64,000 nt of DNA from Owenia fusiformis. Its lineage: Eukaryota > Annelida > Polychaeta > Sabellida > Oweniidae. Positions 14,601 to 29,600 of the stretch are shown in pieces. Position 1 is the stretch's first letter, and each line of letters opens with the position of its first letter. The stretch is from positions 17,991,181-18,055,180 of the forward strand of contig CAIIXF020000010.1 of NCBI GenBank assembly GCA_903813345.2, given 5' to 3'. The notes beneath the pieces were generated by a model. It did not search any database, was not told the DNA's origin, and was given only the letters and a program-made list of their open reading frames with translations. Made by a program: the position numbers and the translations under genes.

Positions 14601-17600
14601 AAATAGATATATTTACTAAACACATTTTAGATATTAATATTTGATGAAATTATCCTACCCTCTGTAAAGAAAAAAGGTGCATGGTCCTTTATCAATCATA
14701 ATTTTTTCAATATTTTGTATAATTTTTTTGAGGCATATGATGTAAGTATTGTGAATAACTGGTGAAAATCTGAAGAAAATAGATAAAAATTAAGTTATCA
14801 AAAAGTTATCAATTATCAAAAACATTGTCTCACAAACTCACTAATGATACTTTTTCCTTTAAATTACGTCATAAATTACAATTTGCTAGCCTATTATACA
14901 CTGAAATACATTTTCGTCTATGGCTAGGATATAATTTTTTATGTTTAATTCTTCATACCATTGTAAAGCACATCTCAAACTGTTCATGACTGACAGGTTT
15001 GAAATAAACAATAACACATTGACAGAAAGTTATGGTAGAGCCAAAACCCATCAAAAACATGAATTTTAGACGATTTGACCCCTTAAATAGTAGTGAAATA
15101 AAGGATGGGATGTAACCATTTTGCTCAATAAACTATCTGACATTAATTTTGGTATGCATAAGCTAATTATAGGATGTATAACATATTTATGAGTGATTGA
15201 GAAAGACGAAGGGTTATAATTATCTTACAATTTCAAGTTTATTGTTATATATGTTAGTCCTACCCCTAATTTTATACTAAAGAGAGACCTCTGAATCTGA
15301 AGGATGTAACCTCAAATTTTATGAAGCTGTAAGGCATTGTTTCCATGCTCGTATAGGTCATATTTTGGGATATTCCCTTTTGGCACTTACATATTATGAT
15401 TAAATGTGTCAAGTAATTTTTGAATGTCTGCAATGTTATCTGACCTGAGTAAGCCATTACATGTCATGGTGAATCTGGTAATACTAGCTACTGGCACCAA
15501 GGTAATTATGTTAAATGCTGTCACAATATTTGTTATTTTCAGGGTCAACTCACTTAAAAACTTCATAATTAGTTTATAATTTTATGAAGGAAATGTCCCT
15601 TGGTGTTGTGATCTTGGATTGTGATAATGATTCAAATGTAACTTGAATGGTTGGAGAGGCCGGATGGGTACTGGTATGCATTTAGATGTTTTCTTTCTCT
15701 AATTGGGTTCTGTAACGATTTTTGTCTTTGGCATCATTGAAGTTGTTCTCCTAAATGCAATTTTTCATTTATACTTGACTTCACCCAGGCCTTAATTGTA
15801 TTAACAAAATAAATTTCAAGAAAAATACACTTGTCTTAATTTTTGGCCCATTTCTTGTTGTGTAAAAGTTGTATTTCTGAGGGTCAAAGTAATTTTCAGA
15901 CTCCCCTGCTTTAACATGCTGAAATCATAAAAACAGACATGTGTGTCATAGTTTCATTTTATATCTACCTGAGGGACTGTATTGTATTTACCGAAGGGAT
16001 ATTACCCTGTATCAAAAATCAAGCATTTAATAACTGATTTATTCTATACTTAGTAGATTATGAGGATTTATAGCCAAGTCCCCTGGCTCAGTATCTACTT
16101 TCTGATTTTGTGATGTCGTAGACCTGTCGTAAATCATATTAAATTTGTGCTTTAGATTTAAATATAACTTTTTCACCACTAATGGTGCACCTTTCTCCTT
16201 ATATACAATATGAATGAAGTAGATGTGATGTATGTGCAAAACTAATAGTTAAAGATTATACTTGTACATGAATAATCAAAATATTTGTAGTAGTATCTGA
16301 TAAGGCTTATGTATTACATTCTGTTTACTTGTATTTGAAAAATGACATTATTCTTGAGCTATTACACTTTGATTTCAATTCATAAAACAACTAGCCCATA
16401 AAAAACACTCACTTGCACAAGTCATTTTCGTATTAGAATCCATGACTCTGTTTTTGTGTTGGCAAGTGGTAGTCGACGGTGATTGGTGATTCTTACTTCC
16501 AATAACTTAAATACTGTTTAGACTGACTCTAATTTTTTCTAAATCATCTACAAGTTCTCAAAAGTTCAAATCTGACTTTAGAATTGAGATTTGACCTTCA
16601 ATGACCTTTTCAAGGTCAAAAAGGTCAAAAAGGTTTTTCAACTTGCTTCAAATTGACCAATTTTTAAAATCATCTACAAGTTCTCAGAAGCTCAAATCTG
16701 ACTTATGATTTGACCTTCAATGACCTTCTCAAGGTCAACAAAGGTATTTTTTCATCTTGCTTCAAATCGACCAAACTTTTTTCTAAAATCATCTACAAGT
16801 TCTCCGAAGCTCAAATCTGACATTAGATTTCTGATTTAAGCAAGCTCAAATCTGACATTAGATTTCTGATTTAAGCAACTAAGTGGTGAGATTTTGTCAT
16901 TTTAATGCCTTGTTTCAATTCTTTTGACTCTCATTATAGCATAATGTACTTAAAACGAAGCCGCTTAATTTGAGATATACATACTTATAGTGTTTTATGA
17001 TGCTATTGTCCATTTCATTAATTATTGTACATCATGAAAATCGTGTTTAAGTGTTACTCAAATCTGAACAATATTTTTGAGTGGCCCGATTAGAAGGGTA
17101 ATTATAATGCATGTAGAATGTTCAAGAGGTCTTACAATTTATAATTTATTTGCAATAATTGACTTCACTTTCAACTATATAGTATCCTTTAAAGAGTTTC
17201 ACTTGATTTTTGCTCAAGTAGAAATATTTCTATAGAAATACCTTTTTGTTGTGGGTCCCCACCTTTAACCTTTGTAATATGACATATGGCTGCTGTCATA
17301 TCAAGTAATGAGCCTTTACCAAAGTCTAAGAGATGTTGTCACATGGTTGAGAATTCGCTATCATGAATTCTCTGGTTTATGTCAATCATATTCCCCAAAA
17401 CATGGGCCGAGAGAAATATGGGTTGGTGTTAATGTTAGCCCATAATGCTTTTCAGTACAAAGCTTTTGGTATAATGATATGTGTGTGTGTTAGTATGATT
17501 TTAAAAACTACCTTTTGATATTGTAGAAAACCAGTTAACGGACATGTGTACATAAGGACTAAATTATGCATCTTGTTGCCCATTGATTTTCAACATCCTA

Positions 17601-20600
17601 CTATACTCATCACATTTTTTGCATCACAGATTTCTTGATGAACATATATACATGTACCCCCTTTAAGGTAAAGCAGTTCCAAAAGATAGAGCCACCACAA
17701 ATTTTCTGTTCAGTTTCACTTCCTACTTTTCCATGGATGACTTTGGTCAGAGACTAGAATAACAGTCACTATTGCATTTACATATCTATTGGTAAATTGT
17801 CCATTTCCTTGCATTAGATAATTCTTGAATTTCTCAAACCTGACAAATAGGGCATTTAACAGTGCATCATGCCTCTTATATTGTCTTAGAAAATATCATG
17901 AGTTGTCATGAATCAAGATCTAGGGGCCTCATAGCAAGACTGGGTAGAAGTACTTATGCTAAAGGTCCTATGCAGAGTTAGAAAATGTGTTTTAGCATTC
18001 AAATATTATTTCTCATGGCTTTTTTAGATTGAAGAAAAAACTGCATTTGGATTTTTTCTTTATCATTTTAGCAACAAATTTTTATGAATTAAATGTAAAA
18101 GTTTTTTATTCTATAAAAAGGATTGGATTAAATGTCAATATCTTCAATTTTATATCATCTTTGCAGTTTTGTCATGGATAATGTGGGTGATGCTCTCTGG
18201 CTGTGAAATAAATTCAATTTCATATTATATTAATCTTAAGTATTTGTATAGACTTTCTAAATTTAATAATTATGTTTGACTATCTTTAAAAGAATTAGTA
18301 GTATCACCTTAACTGAATTGGTTTTGATAAAACTAAAAAAATGCTATCGTCTTAGAACTATTTCACCTCTGACTCCTAGCTGTTATTGCGTTTCCAAGTG
18401 ATTTCTTTCAGTGTATCATAACTTAATGTGTAGGCTATGCAGTAACCTTAAACAGTGTAATTTTTGGACTGACAAACTACAGTTATTTCAGTATACCACT
18501 TGAAATTATAGAAAAAAGAATCAGATGTACTTGATGATATTGAGTAAGATGAAAAACCCCAAACTTTCACAGGGCCTTTAATTGTCAATTTATACAAATC
18601 TGTCCAATGGCATCTTAAGATGTTTTCAACACTCCTTGTTCTTATTTACTTAATCAATCAAAACACAGGAGACATGGGTCAAGTAGTAAATTACAACTTT
18701 AAGATCATCTTAAACACACAAGCTGTTAAATCACAACATGATGAACAAAATGTTAATCTAATTCAACTATAAAAATATTTGGAGGATAAAACATGTAGAT
18801 TGGCTTTGATGATCTTCAGAGTAAAAGTACTGAATTGATTTAGAAACTTTTGAGTGAGTTGATATATATAGACATCTTGATAGCATTATTGATAACTTTA
18901 ATCTTAACCCTTTCCCCTTTTAATAAACATTATTTACAACAATATTTGATTTTAAAAGATCTCTGTGTCCAAAGTCCCTGTGAATACAAAACCTAATAGA
19001 TCATCAAATTATTTGAACTATTTCCTATTTAGCGTTTAATATATTGTCGTAAGGAAGCAACAAAGCCTCGTAAAGTTTTTCAATTATGATGTAAGTAACA
19101 GGAATGAGAGTCGAACGTGTTGGATTGCACACATTGTATGACATCCCTTATGCACAATCGGTAAACTTTTCACAAGTTTGAAACTGTAGTCACCATATGA
19201 TGATCCATTTAAATTATGCAACGATGATCAACCCACCGTCACAATAATGATAGATGTGCTCACTGAAGCATGTTTCACTCCATTATACACTTCTGTATTG
19301 GTTGTGACAGGTTTACACCTGGAGTTTGCTTAGGTTTCTTTACAGTTTTTGCTTAGGTTTCTTTACAGTTTTTGGTCCTCTCCCTTTGACACTTGTTTGC
19401 TTAGCTAGGTTTCTTTACAGTTTTTGGTCCTCTTCCTCTGGTACTTGTGCTTAAATATCTACATTTTTTGTTGCTGGATGTCACCATCAACAGGGTTGTG
19501 ATCAGTATTGGCTTCCCTAACAAATGTTGAAAGTTTGTAATATGCATGGGAATCTTTTTATTCGTGCAAATTATAGATCGAAATAAAACATTATGATGTT
19601 TAGAATCCAAAATTATATAGACACTGTCCATTTAATCAGTCCTGGTGAAATAGAAAATTATGATTATTACCCTTTAGAGTTGAATTAACCTCAAGAAAAA
19701 GTATGATCTATCAGAATAATAAGTTCATTATCAAAAACATAAATTAGGTATGAACAACGATCATCAAATGTATTGGCAGATATGTTAGAATTAATCAATA
19801 TAATTATTGATATATTAGTTCTATAAATACATCTGGTTATAAAGTATATGAATTGTCCTTTCACTTAAAGTAAAATACAATGTAGGCAAACAGTGATATG
19901 ATATACTGCTTTCTGATATTTTATATACATTGATTTATACATGTATAATACAGACACAGTAAGACCTGTGTTAGTGGAACACTATTTGAGCAACACCTCA
20001 AACTAATGTAACTTAGGAGGTATTCTGCACAGAGGTTCATTTTACTTTGGGTCCTGGTCAATATTTTAATGTCCATCAAAAAACATGATCTTAACCCCCT
20101 CCCCCTTCAAACGTAGGCCAAAATGTTTGTGCGCAGTTTAATGAGTCATTGTTGACTTGCGTACAAGTAAAACCCCAGTATACAATATCTGCTACTACTA
20201 TGAACAACACAATCAAATTCTCTTACATATCTCAAGAGTATTTTTACTATTTTTAATGATCATACCATGCCCATCATCTAAATACCATTTGACCCCCCTA
20301 ACATAATTTTTGACACACATTGAAATATTAAGTGTTCCATTTATGAAGGTGATTTACTTTTAGAAGGGTTTCACTTCACAGGTTTTACTGTAGTAGGTTT
20401 CAGGGTCATTGATAATTTGCTAGATGAAATAGAAAAATGACCGTAAATAAGGAGTTCATCGTGACATCAGTAAGGGAATATTCCTACAAGCATAAAATAA
20501 TAAAGTTACGTACCAACCCCATACAATCATAAAGTAAATATTTGCTTAAATGTTCTAAATGAGGCAATCTTTAATGCATTTGATACCTTCAACTTGATAA

Positions 20601-23600
20601 AATACTTTGCAACAGTTTTTTCCTGAGTGGTTATTCATAATATGATATGAGTTTTAGACATTTGTGGGCATGGGAAAGGCTGAACTAAATTCTATGACCT
20701 TCCTAAGTTCAAGGTTCTCATCTGACATTTAATTATTTTTTAATTCAACATTAATGTTCGTTATATGGCTGTGTGTTACCACTGTGTAATACAAACAGTA
20801 AAACCTGTAAAAGGTGAACATTATTGAGGCTTTCTAAAAGTGTTCACTTTGAGAGGTGTTCATTTCTGAGATTTTATGAAATTCTGAGTTAATGAAACAT
20901 TAGGTTGAAAAAGTGTTCTTTTTTGAGATATTCATTTTATAGAGAAGTTGGCATACTCATACACATGATTTATGGGAATTGTATTTCTTAAAATTTTATT
21001 TGAGCTGTTTCTCACTGTTTATTTACTTAGGGATGATTGATGATTGAATAAAGGTACGCTGTACTCATAATAAGGTTCACCATTTGGATTCAAAAGTCAC
21101 TGAAATAATTGACCACATGGACACCTTCATATCCCTTTTCTATTATTCATGATTAACAACTAATACATTTTCTTAATGAGTTGTCAGTGACATATAAAAT
21201 GTATTGCATCATGAGGTACCAGAAGATTTTTTTTTAAATACTGTCTGGTTGGATTAATTGAGTCTGCTTTGTAATTTGTTAATTTTTTTCCTAGGGTAAA
21301 AGACAGACATATCAGGGCCATGCACGCTGGTCTGTCTGGAGTCGATGCAGCGTTACATGTGGACCCGGGGTAAAATCACGGGTGAAGCACTGCAAGCGAA
21401 TGTAAGTGTACTTTTTCCTTCAGAAATGTGCTTTTGCACACAGTGTTTGACCTTCGTAGAATGTAGAATGATTTTCTCATTCATATAGGTATTTGTTTTA
21501 AAAATTATAGGGAACCGGAAGTAATACTTTCGGAATCCATTATAATTATCACTTTCCATAATTGTCACCACATATTGTTATGGTCTCCAACCTAAATAAA
21601 ATGGAGGGTAGTAACTACATGTAATTTACAAATCTGAGTTAAAAGGCATACCATGGACCATGTATTCACCCACTTAAATATTTATTTGCACCTGGTTGAA
21701 ACAGTTTTACAACATTTGTCAGAATAGGTTATACAAGTATAAAATTACATTGCTTAAAGAGATAACATACTTTTGTAGGATATCAGGAAAGCCATCATTT
21801 GACCCGACCCATTGCAAGAGACCAGTGACACAGACCAAAGTTTGTGACATTGTGGTAAGTTTCCTTACAGAATTTTATATTGTTAGCATCTTGAATTTGT
21901 TTGTAGAATCAATCATTAACAAGGTGGAGCTGTTGCCAGGATCTAAAAATGACAAGGCAATTTAAATAAGGCATATTTGTGTTATAGAGGGTATGCCATC
22001 ATTGTACTTTAATTTCATTTTTAACCTGGTCTGTCGCATACCTAAATGCACCCCTAAAAAGCAGAGACATTTTATATGTCTCTGTAAAATGGGATCATGA
22101 AAATACATGGTTAATTTGAAACATTATCAAATCCTATGCTAAGAAATGCCTTGAAAAGGCATTGAATGCATGGGCCATGGTTCATTTATTATTTGTAACC
22201 CAAGTACCTACTATATTTCTTGTCAGGACTGCCCCGATGGCCGCAAGACCCGAGAGGTCCAATGTGAAAGATATAATGGCAAGCTCACCAAGTCTGGGAC
22301 ATCAGATGCAAGCCAGCAGATCAGAACATGGGAACCAGTCATAATGCGTAAGTGAAAATATTTGATCTTTTTGCAAAGTAAACCAAACCAAATTTTTTTT
22401 AGGGAGTTTTAGTAGGGATATAGAGAAGTTGTTTGTCTCTTTCATGCTCTTTTGTTTGGTTGACTCAAATACCTGTTGTTGGCAACCAATGAAATTGTTC
22501 ATTTCAGAACATTTCAATGAAATGTCCCTTGGTGTTATGGTCCCAGATTGCGATAATGGCACTTGGGGGAGGGGGGATTAGACATTGTTTTTGGCTCATA
22601 CAGTGAGCCTATGGGATCGACCAGGTGTCCGTTGGTCCGTCCGTCTGTCCGTCAATATTGGCTGCACAAAAAAGCTCTTGAAATTACAGTTTTTGGTGTT
22701 TACTCTATAAAATTTGACAAAAAGTAGGACTTTGTCATTTTCAGGGAACTTTCTCATGTATAAAGTCAATCATCATTGGCTGCACAAAACACTGTGTGAG
22801 CACAGGACCGTGGGTCCTTTATTTCACATTAGATCATGGTTTGTGAAAGTTGGGGTTTGTTTTTCTAATGACTTGTGTACTATTAGATGTGTTTATTCTT
22901 GCTGCATTATGAAACAATTTTTGGTCCTTCCCTTTGGCACTTGAATTATCAGTAACAACTACATGTAGAATCATCTTTATATATTACAGGAAAGTCTGAG
23001 TGTCAGTTATTATGTAGAGCAACTGGACACCGGTTCTATGCTAAGCTTGCTGACAAAGTTGATGATGGGACACCCTGCACAGATGGAGTCTGCTTCAAAG
23101 GAGTCTGTACAGTGAGTTAGCATTTTTAACATAAAAATGAGTGAAATTGCCATGAATTCAGAACTTTTTAGATGTCAAGAGCAATTCACAATTTCAAAAT
23201 ATTGTCCATTGATACTAATGATACTGCATGGAGAAACAAATCCCAACAAAAAACATATTTTGTCAAATAAAGTCTCAATTTTGAATGAAACTATAGAATT
23301 TCTCCAATACAATATAAACTTTTATTTGCTGTTGTTGAGTTGCTGCATTACACCTGCTGCTTGTAAAGATGTCTCTCATATCAATGGCCTTTTAGAATTC
23401 CTTTATTATTGGAGAGGTGGTCCTTTAGAGGTAGACCATTGAACAAAAACTTGACATAAATTTTGAAAAATCAAGGCCTTTATGTGAGGAATTTGAAAAA
23501 TGTTTTAAGGATAATTTTGATGGAGCTTTGGCACGACTCCAATTTATTACTTATTGGGTGTTATGTTTCTATTTTAAAAGTTAGATATCTTATAAATCCC

Positions 23601-26600
23601 TGTTTGACTTGAGAGACTCTTTAAATTGACAAAAATACAGTAAAACTGGTTTAAGTACTTAGAACACCTTTGGTACATCTAGAAATATCGTGTTTCAGCT
23701 ACAGAGGTTCACTTAATTAACATTAAGTTAGCTGGTCATGGAACTTTGAAAAGTATTCCACTTGCAAAGATGTTCCATTTACAGACGTCAGGCCTGTAGC
23801 CAGAATTTTCCAAGGGGGGTTCACTTTTCAAAAGAATTCTAGGGAGGGATTCACTTTGGCAAATTTGGCCAAAAATTACTAAAAAAATAGTCAGAATGGT
23901 AAAAACTGCATGATTTTGAAATAAGTTTTGACCAGGGGGGTTCGCCCGGACCCCCCCCCCTTGCTACGGGCCTGGACGTGTTCCACTTTACAGGTTTTAC
24001 TGTAAATGTTTTTGTTAATCAATGAAAAAAACTTGAATGTTGCTATTACAAAACACAAAAATATAATAATGCCCTTTCCAAACATACACATTTCTCTCAA
24101 ATTATCTTAACTGTTGAATCCACATACATTTTCAGAAAAACTTATAAAAAACATAAATCACAAATAAGAAATAAATCAAATAGGCTTTTACATTCCTGAA
24201 ATAAAAATTCAGTTCCGGAGGAAATAAGTGCATGATAAATAGTTATTAATCTAACTCAACCCTGCATTAGAGAAAGGTATAACAAGCCACTTAAGAAATA
24301 AGATATCTATAATTAAACTAAATAATTTGGAGATATGCTGAATATTTCACTGATATTTCGACAAAGAGTACTGTTTTTAAGTACTTTAATGCATTCCCCG
24401 TAATTTATATTCTTGTATATTTAATTTATTTAGGTTTTTTTTCACAGAAGTTGATACCATTGCCACCATTACAGGTAATATCAACTTGAAGATTTCCCTA
24501 AGCTATACAATATGTGAGAAGTGATACAGGAGCAAAAATTACGTTGTATATCACTGTTAATTTCTAGGTGCCATTTGAGCTATACTCATGAGGCGAAACC
24601 CTGGGAATTTAATTCAACATTGGTCAAGTTTTAAATTCAAAATAAGACTAGAAAAAAAGGAATGTGCTCAGGTTTAAATACAGCTGTATAGTTAAGACCC
24701 CGAATAGTTTAAAAATCAGCAATTTGTTCATATTTTAGAGTGAATGGGAGAGAAATAAGTGTGAATATTTGATATTTTGAGTATGGTAGTCCCACAAAGC
24801 ATGTATAAGTGGTCATGGTTCTTTGTGAACTCTATTTTAAGGAAAGTTAAATGGTTACACAACTCTCTTATTTCTCTCAATATAGGACTGCATAGTTACA
24901 GTTCTAGTTATTGTTAGTTTATTGATTATGTCTATGTTTTTCTCTCATATTCGTATGTTTAACATCAGACTATATAAATGTTTAGACGGGTAAGTTGAAA
25001 GATCATCCAATATTATAGAAGATTGTTAGTGAGGATGAATACATTGGCTTTAAGTGTATATCAAATTGCAAAAAGTGAATGTATACTGTTTAATATAAAG
25101 AAGTGCGAAGTCGCACCGCCCCTTAATGGTATGTACCAGCTTTTCACTAACATTCTTTAGGGCAAGAATGAAACTAGGGTTGAATACCTGATACTACAAT
25201 CTGACATTTTCTTTTTATTACCTGGATCAAATTCCACGGTTTCAAAGCAGGCAAAGATCTTTTGTTTATTTGTAAATAACTGTATACCCTGCGAGCTATG
25301 TACAATGCCACTTTTACTATAGGCACTTTTCAATTTGCCCACTTTTGTTTATTTTCACGAAAAAAAATATTTACGGGATAATCCTGAAATTAATGAGATT
25401 TTGATTGAATGGATGAACAGCCCAGGTTTTGATGTACCAATAGTGTCAAAAAGAAAAATTGCTGTAATAGAAAAACTTTGATTAATTGAAAGAAAATGAA
25501 AGAGCGCATCATAGAATGTGATATAGGTGCCCCCTATATTTGACCTTTCAAAAGAAATTTTAAGGGGGCATATAACTTAGTCAAATTTATAAAAGGATAC
25601 AAGGCTAGATAAGACTATTCCTAAATACATCACTATGGGGTATACAGATTCTGAAATGGCTGTGATATTTTCTATATTTATGAGATGATCCCTGAAGATA
25701 AACCTAAAAACTAAACTTTGAAATCATCCTCAAATAATGTCAGATCAGAAAAATGTTAATTGAAAAAGTAAATTCTGGCAGTTTCTTACAAAGTCATTGC
25801 ATTAAACCTTAGGTTAATATTCATTCAAAACTATTCTCATGTGTTATAATAAACTAAAACTTTTGGCATGCTCCCTAATTGAGTAGAAAAATGCAATAGA
25901 AAAGAGTAATACATAATGGCTGTTGCTACATAAAAACTAACCTGATGATGAATGGGTTTCTATACAATTCAGAAGTTTCAGGTGGTTGAGACATATATTT
26001 CATAGCATCCTGGACAAAACTATTCAAAATAAGATGTTATTTTTTTACAAAATATGAGCAATAAATATCGAGGAATCAACAAGGAATCTTGAAAAAGGAA
26101 TCATTATATAATAATCAGCTACATAAAGTTTGTTTCAAAATATGCGAAGGGACTATCAAAAGTGCTTTGTCATTAGTGATCGTTTTTTGGAAGATATCAT
26201 GAAAAATAAGACTCTCTCACAGACAAGATAAAAGTCTGAGAATTTTGTGGTTATACGGCCAGAAAATACAGCGATTGTATTTTTTTTATTTCGGGGGAGG
26301 GAGTATTCATTTACAATTCATCTTTACAATTGGCTGTGTGAATACAAGACACCTGCATGGTAGACTTGAAGATAAAATCAAGTTTTTTCATTGCATTTTT
26401 TATTTCAATTGATGACAGTAAATGTTTTGTAAGGTATTTGAAGATATAGATCTGATCATTTGACTTTATACACAACAGAGCATCACAAGTACATGCCAGG
26501 AGAGGAGTATAAATATAACTAGAAATAACACAAAACAGTGAAGATAAATACAAATAAATAAAAGAACAACTCCAAACAGCAATACAAAAAGTAACGATTA

Positions 26601-29600
26601 AGTGAAATGACTTCGAATAGGAATTGAGACTAAATACCTAGACGTTATCCTGTATTTTTTCTTATGTGTTATTTTTTAAACCACCAATGAGGAATCTTAA
26701 TGAAGATACTTAGCGATCTGACACTATCATTTAACAACATTTAAGAAGTTAAGTTTTTTTTAAACTACTGGTTGAAATAGAATTGGATCGCTATACAGTT
26801 ATATGAGTGACACAATGTTGGGCTACATGTTAATAGGACTCTTAGCTGTCAGTGCTTTGGTAAGTAAGGTTCTTTTCAATTAAATCTTTTAACTAGATTT
26901 ATTCTATACAATTTAAATAATTACATACAAGAATATATTGTACAGTAAATCCTATATACAATACACAATATATCAATGTATGTATAGAATATCTCCACTT
27001 TGAATTGAATACTTCGAAATGTGAGTACCTTTTTTCTGGTCCCATTATTGGTATCCCATTGAATTTCTTGTGCCAAGTGGTAGTTAAGTGGGATAAATAG
27101 GGTGATATGGATAAATAGAGAGGAGGGATAAGTATAGAAAGAGTAGGGATAATGGCCTTGAAGCAAATTATCCCTCAAATTTTTTATACAGTGATCTGAT
27201 TAAAGCAATTAATGGTCAATCAGGGCTAAGCAGGGCTACATATAAAAGGGACAGTTTCCCCTGAGCTTAGCTTTATAAAAAGTGCACCTGTTCCAGTGAT
27301 GTTCTTTGAAGACACTGGCAATCAGAGTCTATTTAGAGATAATACAAAACATGATGTTTCAATGACTGATTTATTGATTTATTAATTGAACTCTGATGCT
27401 ACAGAATGAAAAACATAACAGTGAATAATAAAACAAATAATTTATTCTATAATAAGAATACCCATGTCATTTCGTGAAAGAGGCAAAAGTATTTCCCCCG
27501 GTAAAATGAAATGTCCTCTGCCTTGATTGTCCAACTTGATATATTCTATCTAAATCTATAGCTAAATCAAAGAATTGTTTCAAATTTAAAGGTGTAGGTG
27601 TAGTTCAAAATGAATAAAGGGTATGGAATAACAGGTAAAATATAATACAATCACCTTTCTGATTGGTTAAGACAGGGACTTTGTTATTTATCATTATTAC
27701 ACTTTATTACATCAATTAAAATCAACAATCTAAACAATTGCCAAAGTTATAAACATTGATAGCAATTTTATAAGAAAATTAGGAAAAACACAGGACTCTA
27801 TACAAATAATCCCATGCCCTCAAAAGTTGTATATTAGTTGTTCATTTTGCTAGAAATTTTGCTAGAAAAACTGCCTCTTTGAACTTCAAAGAAAATAAAG
27901 AGACAAAAAACTCTAAATCAACTGTCAAGTAGCCTACGGATTTCTTGTTCTTATTGGTCCCAGTCCTCTTAGAATTTCTTTTGCCCAGAAATGATACATT
28001 GACAGAAACAAGTGATCTGTGGCACTTTTTTATGAGACACTTGTGATAATACGTTTTGATTGCCTTTTATAAATAGCCCCCTTGCGGTATATGCTTCCGA
28101 AAATATCCCATCAGAACTTTAAGAATGTACTTTAGGAATAAATTTTGGTATGAATTACCAAGGAATGCGAAACAGTATGACATTAACTTTCAATATTTAC
28201 ATTTTATAAGCTTAATTGGATAGAAACACTAGTAACCGAGATTAAAATCATTGAGATTTATGTAACATTTGGAAGGGTTGATTTTGGAGGAGACTTTACA
28301 GTTACATACTGATGACAGACATGGTGGCATTTAGAGACCCATGATAGTTCAAATGTTTTCAACAATCAACAAATATTTCATCAAAACTGAGTCACTCTGA
28401 GCTCGTATTTTATTTTTGTAAAAGTATTTATTCATTCGTAAGGATATATTGTGACAACCTCTGTTTGATGAAGTCACATTTTACTTGTATTTTAACGGAT
28501 AAAATTATGATCTTCGAAAACTATATACAGTATTGCATTTACCCAAAAATGTCCCTATAACTTATTGAAATCAGGGTTTATTTATGTGAGAACACATCAA
28601 AAATGAAAGTTTTGTGCCATGTTGAATCACACATCTCATATATCAATCAGTCTTTCAGCATCACAAATTAAGTTTCAATCATTTTGTGTGATAAAATTAG
28701 AGTTTGTCACTTAGTTGTTGTTAACAGACATTGTGGCACTGGTGTCTCTCTTATTGAAATGTTGTTCTGGGTGCCATTTATATATCACTAAAAAGTTGTC
28801 TCCGATACTTTATTAAATTCCAGGGATGGATCTGGGAACACACAAGGGAGTGGCCCCCAAAAGTATTTGAAATCCTTATTGGGGCCAATTTGGCCAATTA
28901 GAAAAGGGTTTGTTTTGGAAATAACGATTCCCCCTCTCCCTCCATCCTCCAGTGAATCCAAATGATGAAATATGACATGACATCTGTATAACATTGATAC
29001 ATTGGAAGTATCTTTTATATATCACTGCTCAGATAAAAATAAGTAGTTAAAATTAGACAGTATATTGATCAATGTGGTCTATCAAATTAAAATGATAAAA
29101 AAGCAGCATCTTCCTTCATTATACTGATCACTTGAAGTCATCTTTTATAAAATAATTCTTAAGTAATTAAGATTGCTTAAGATTTTTTTTGTGAAATCAT
29201 TGTTCAAACATGAGTCAATTTTAAGTGAATTGGCCCAAGTAGTAGGGGTTATCAATTATATATCAATGTACTTATCTCACAATCTTGAAACACGCCTGAA
29301 TTCAGTGTGAATATTGAAATCCTGAAACTTGATTCTCCTGTTTTTAACACCTTATCTAAATGGCAAAACAGAGAGTAATTGGTAGTGATGGTTGAGATTT
29401 TTTTGGTAGATAATTAAATGGTGTACAATATTGTGTTTGAAATCAAAAAAGAAAGCACCTACATACACTACCCTTCAAAAGGAAATCAAAGTCATCATAT
29501 TTTATGGTGATTTTTAGCTTGCATATTGTGAGCTATTGCAATCATCCACTGTCTGTCCTTCCATCCATCCATCCCGATCTTACATTCTATCTAACTGTCC

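Larger units (their letters stand above)
8328..21294 (+). other. Intron 2 of the ADAMTS-like gene (13 kb)
   Basis: No coding exon could be supported. Recognised contents are a minisatellite split by a mariner-like relic (9978-11150), a CAGGCC inverted-repeat element (12791-12984), a fragment related to the 47391 element (about 13364-13470), a repeat with nuclear-receptor half-sites (16545-16880), a short tandem repeat at 19328-19440, and CAGTAAAACC-family fragments near 19955, 20330 and 20809. Confidence 0.6.
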
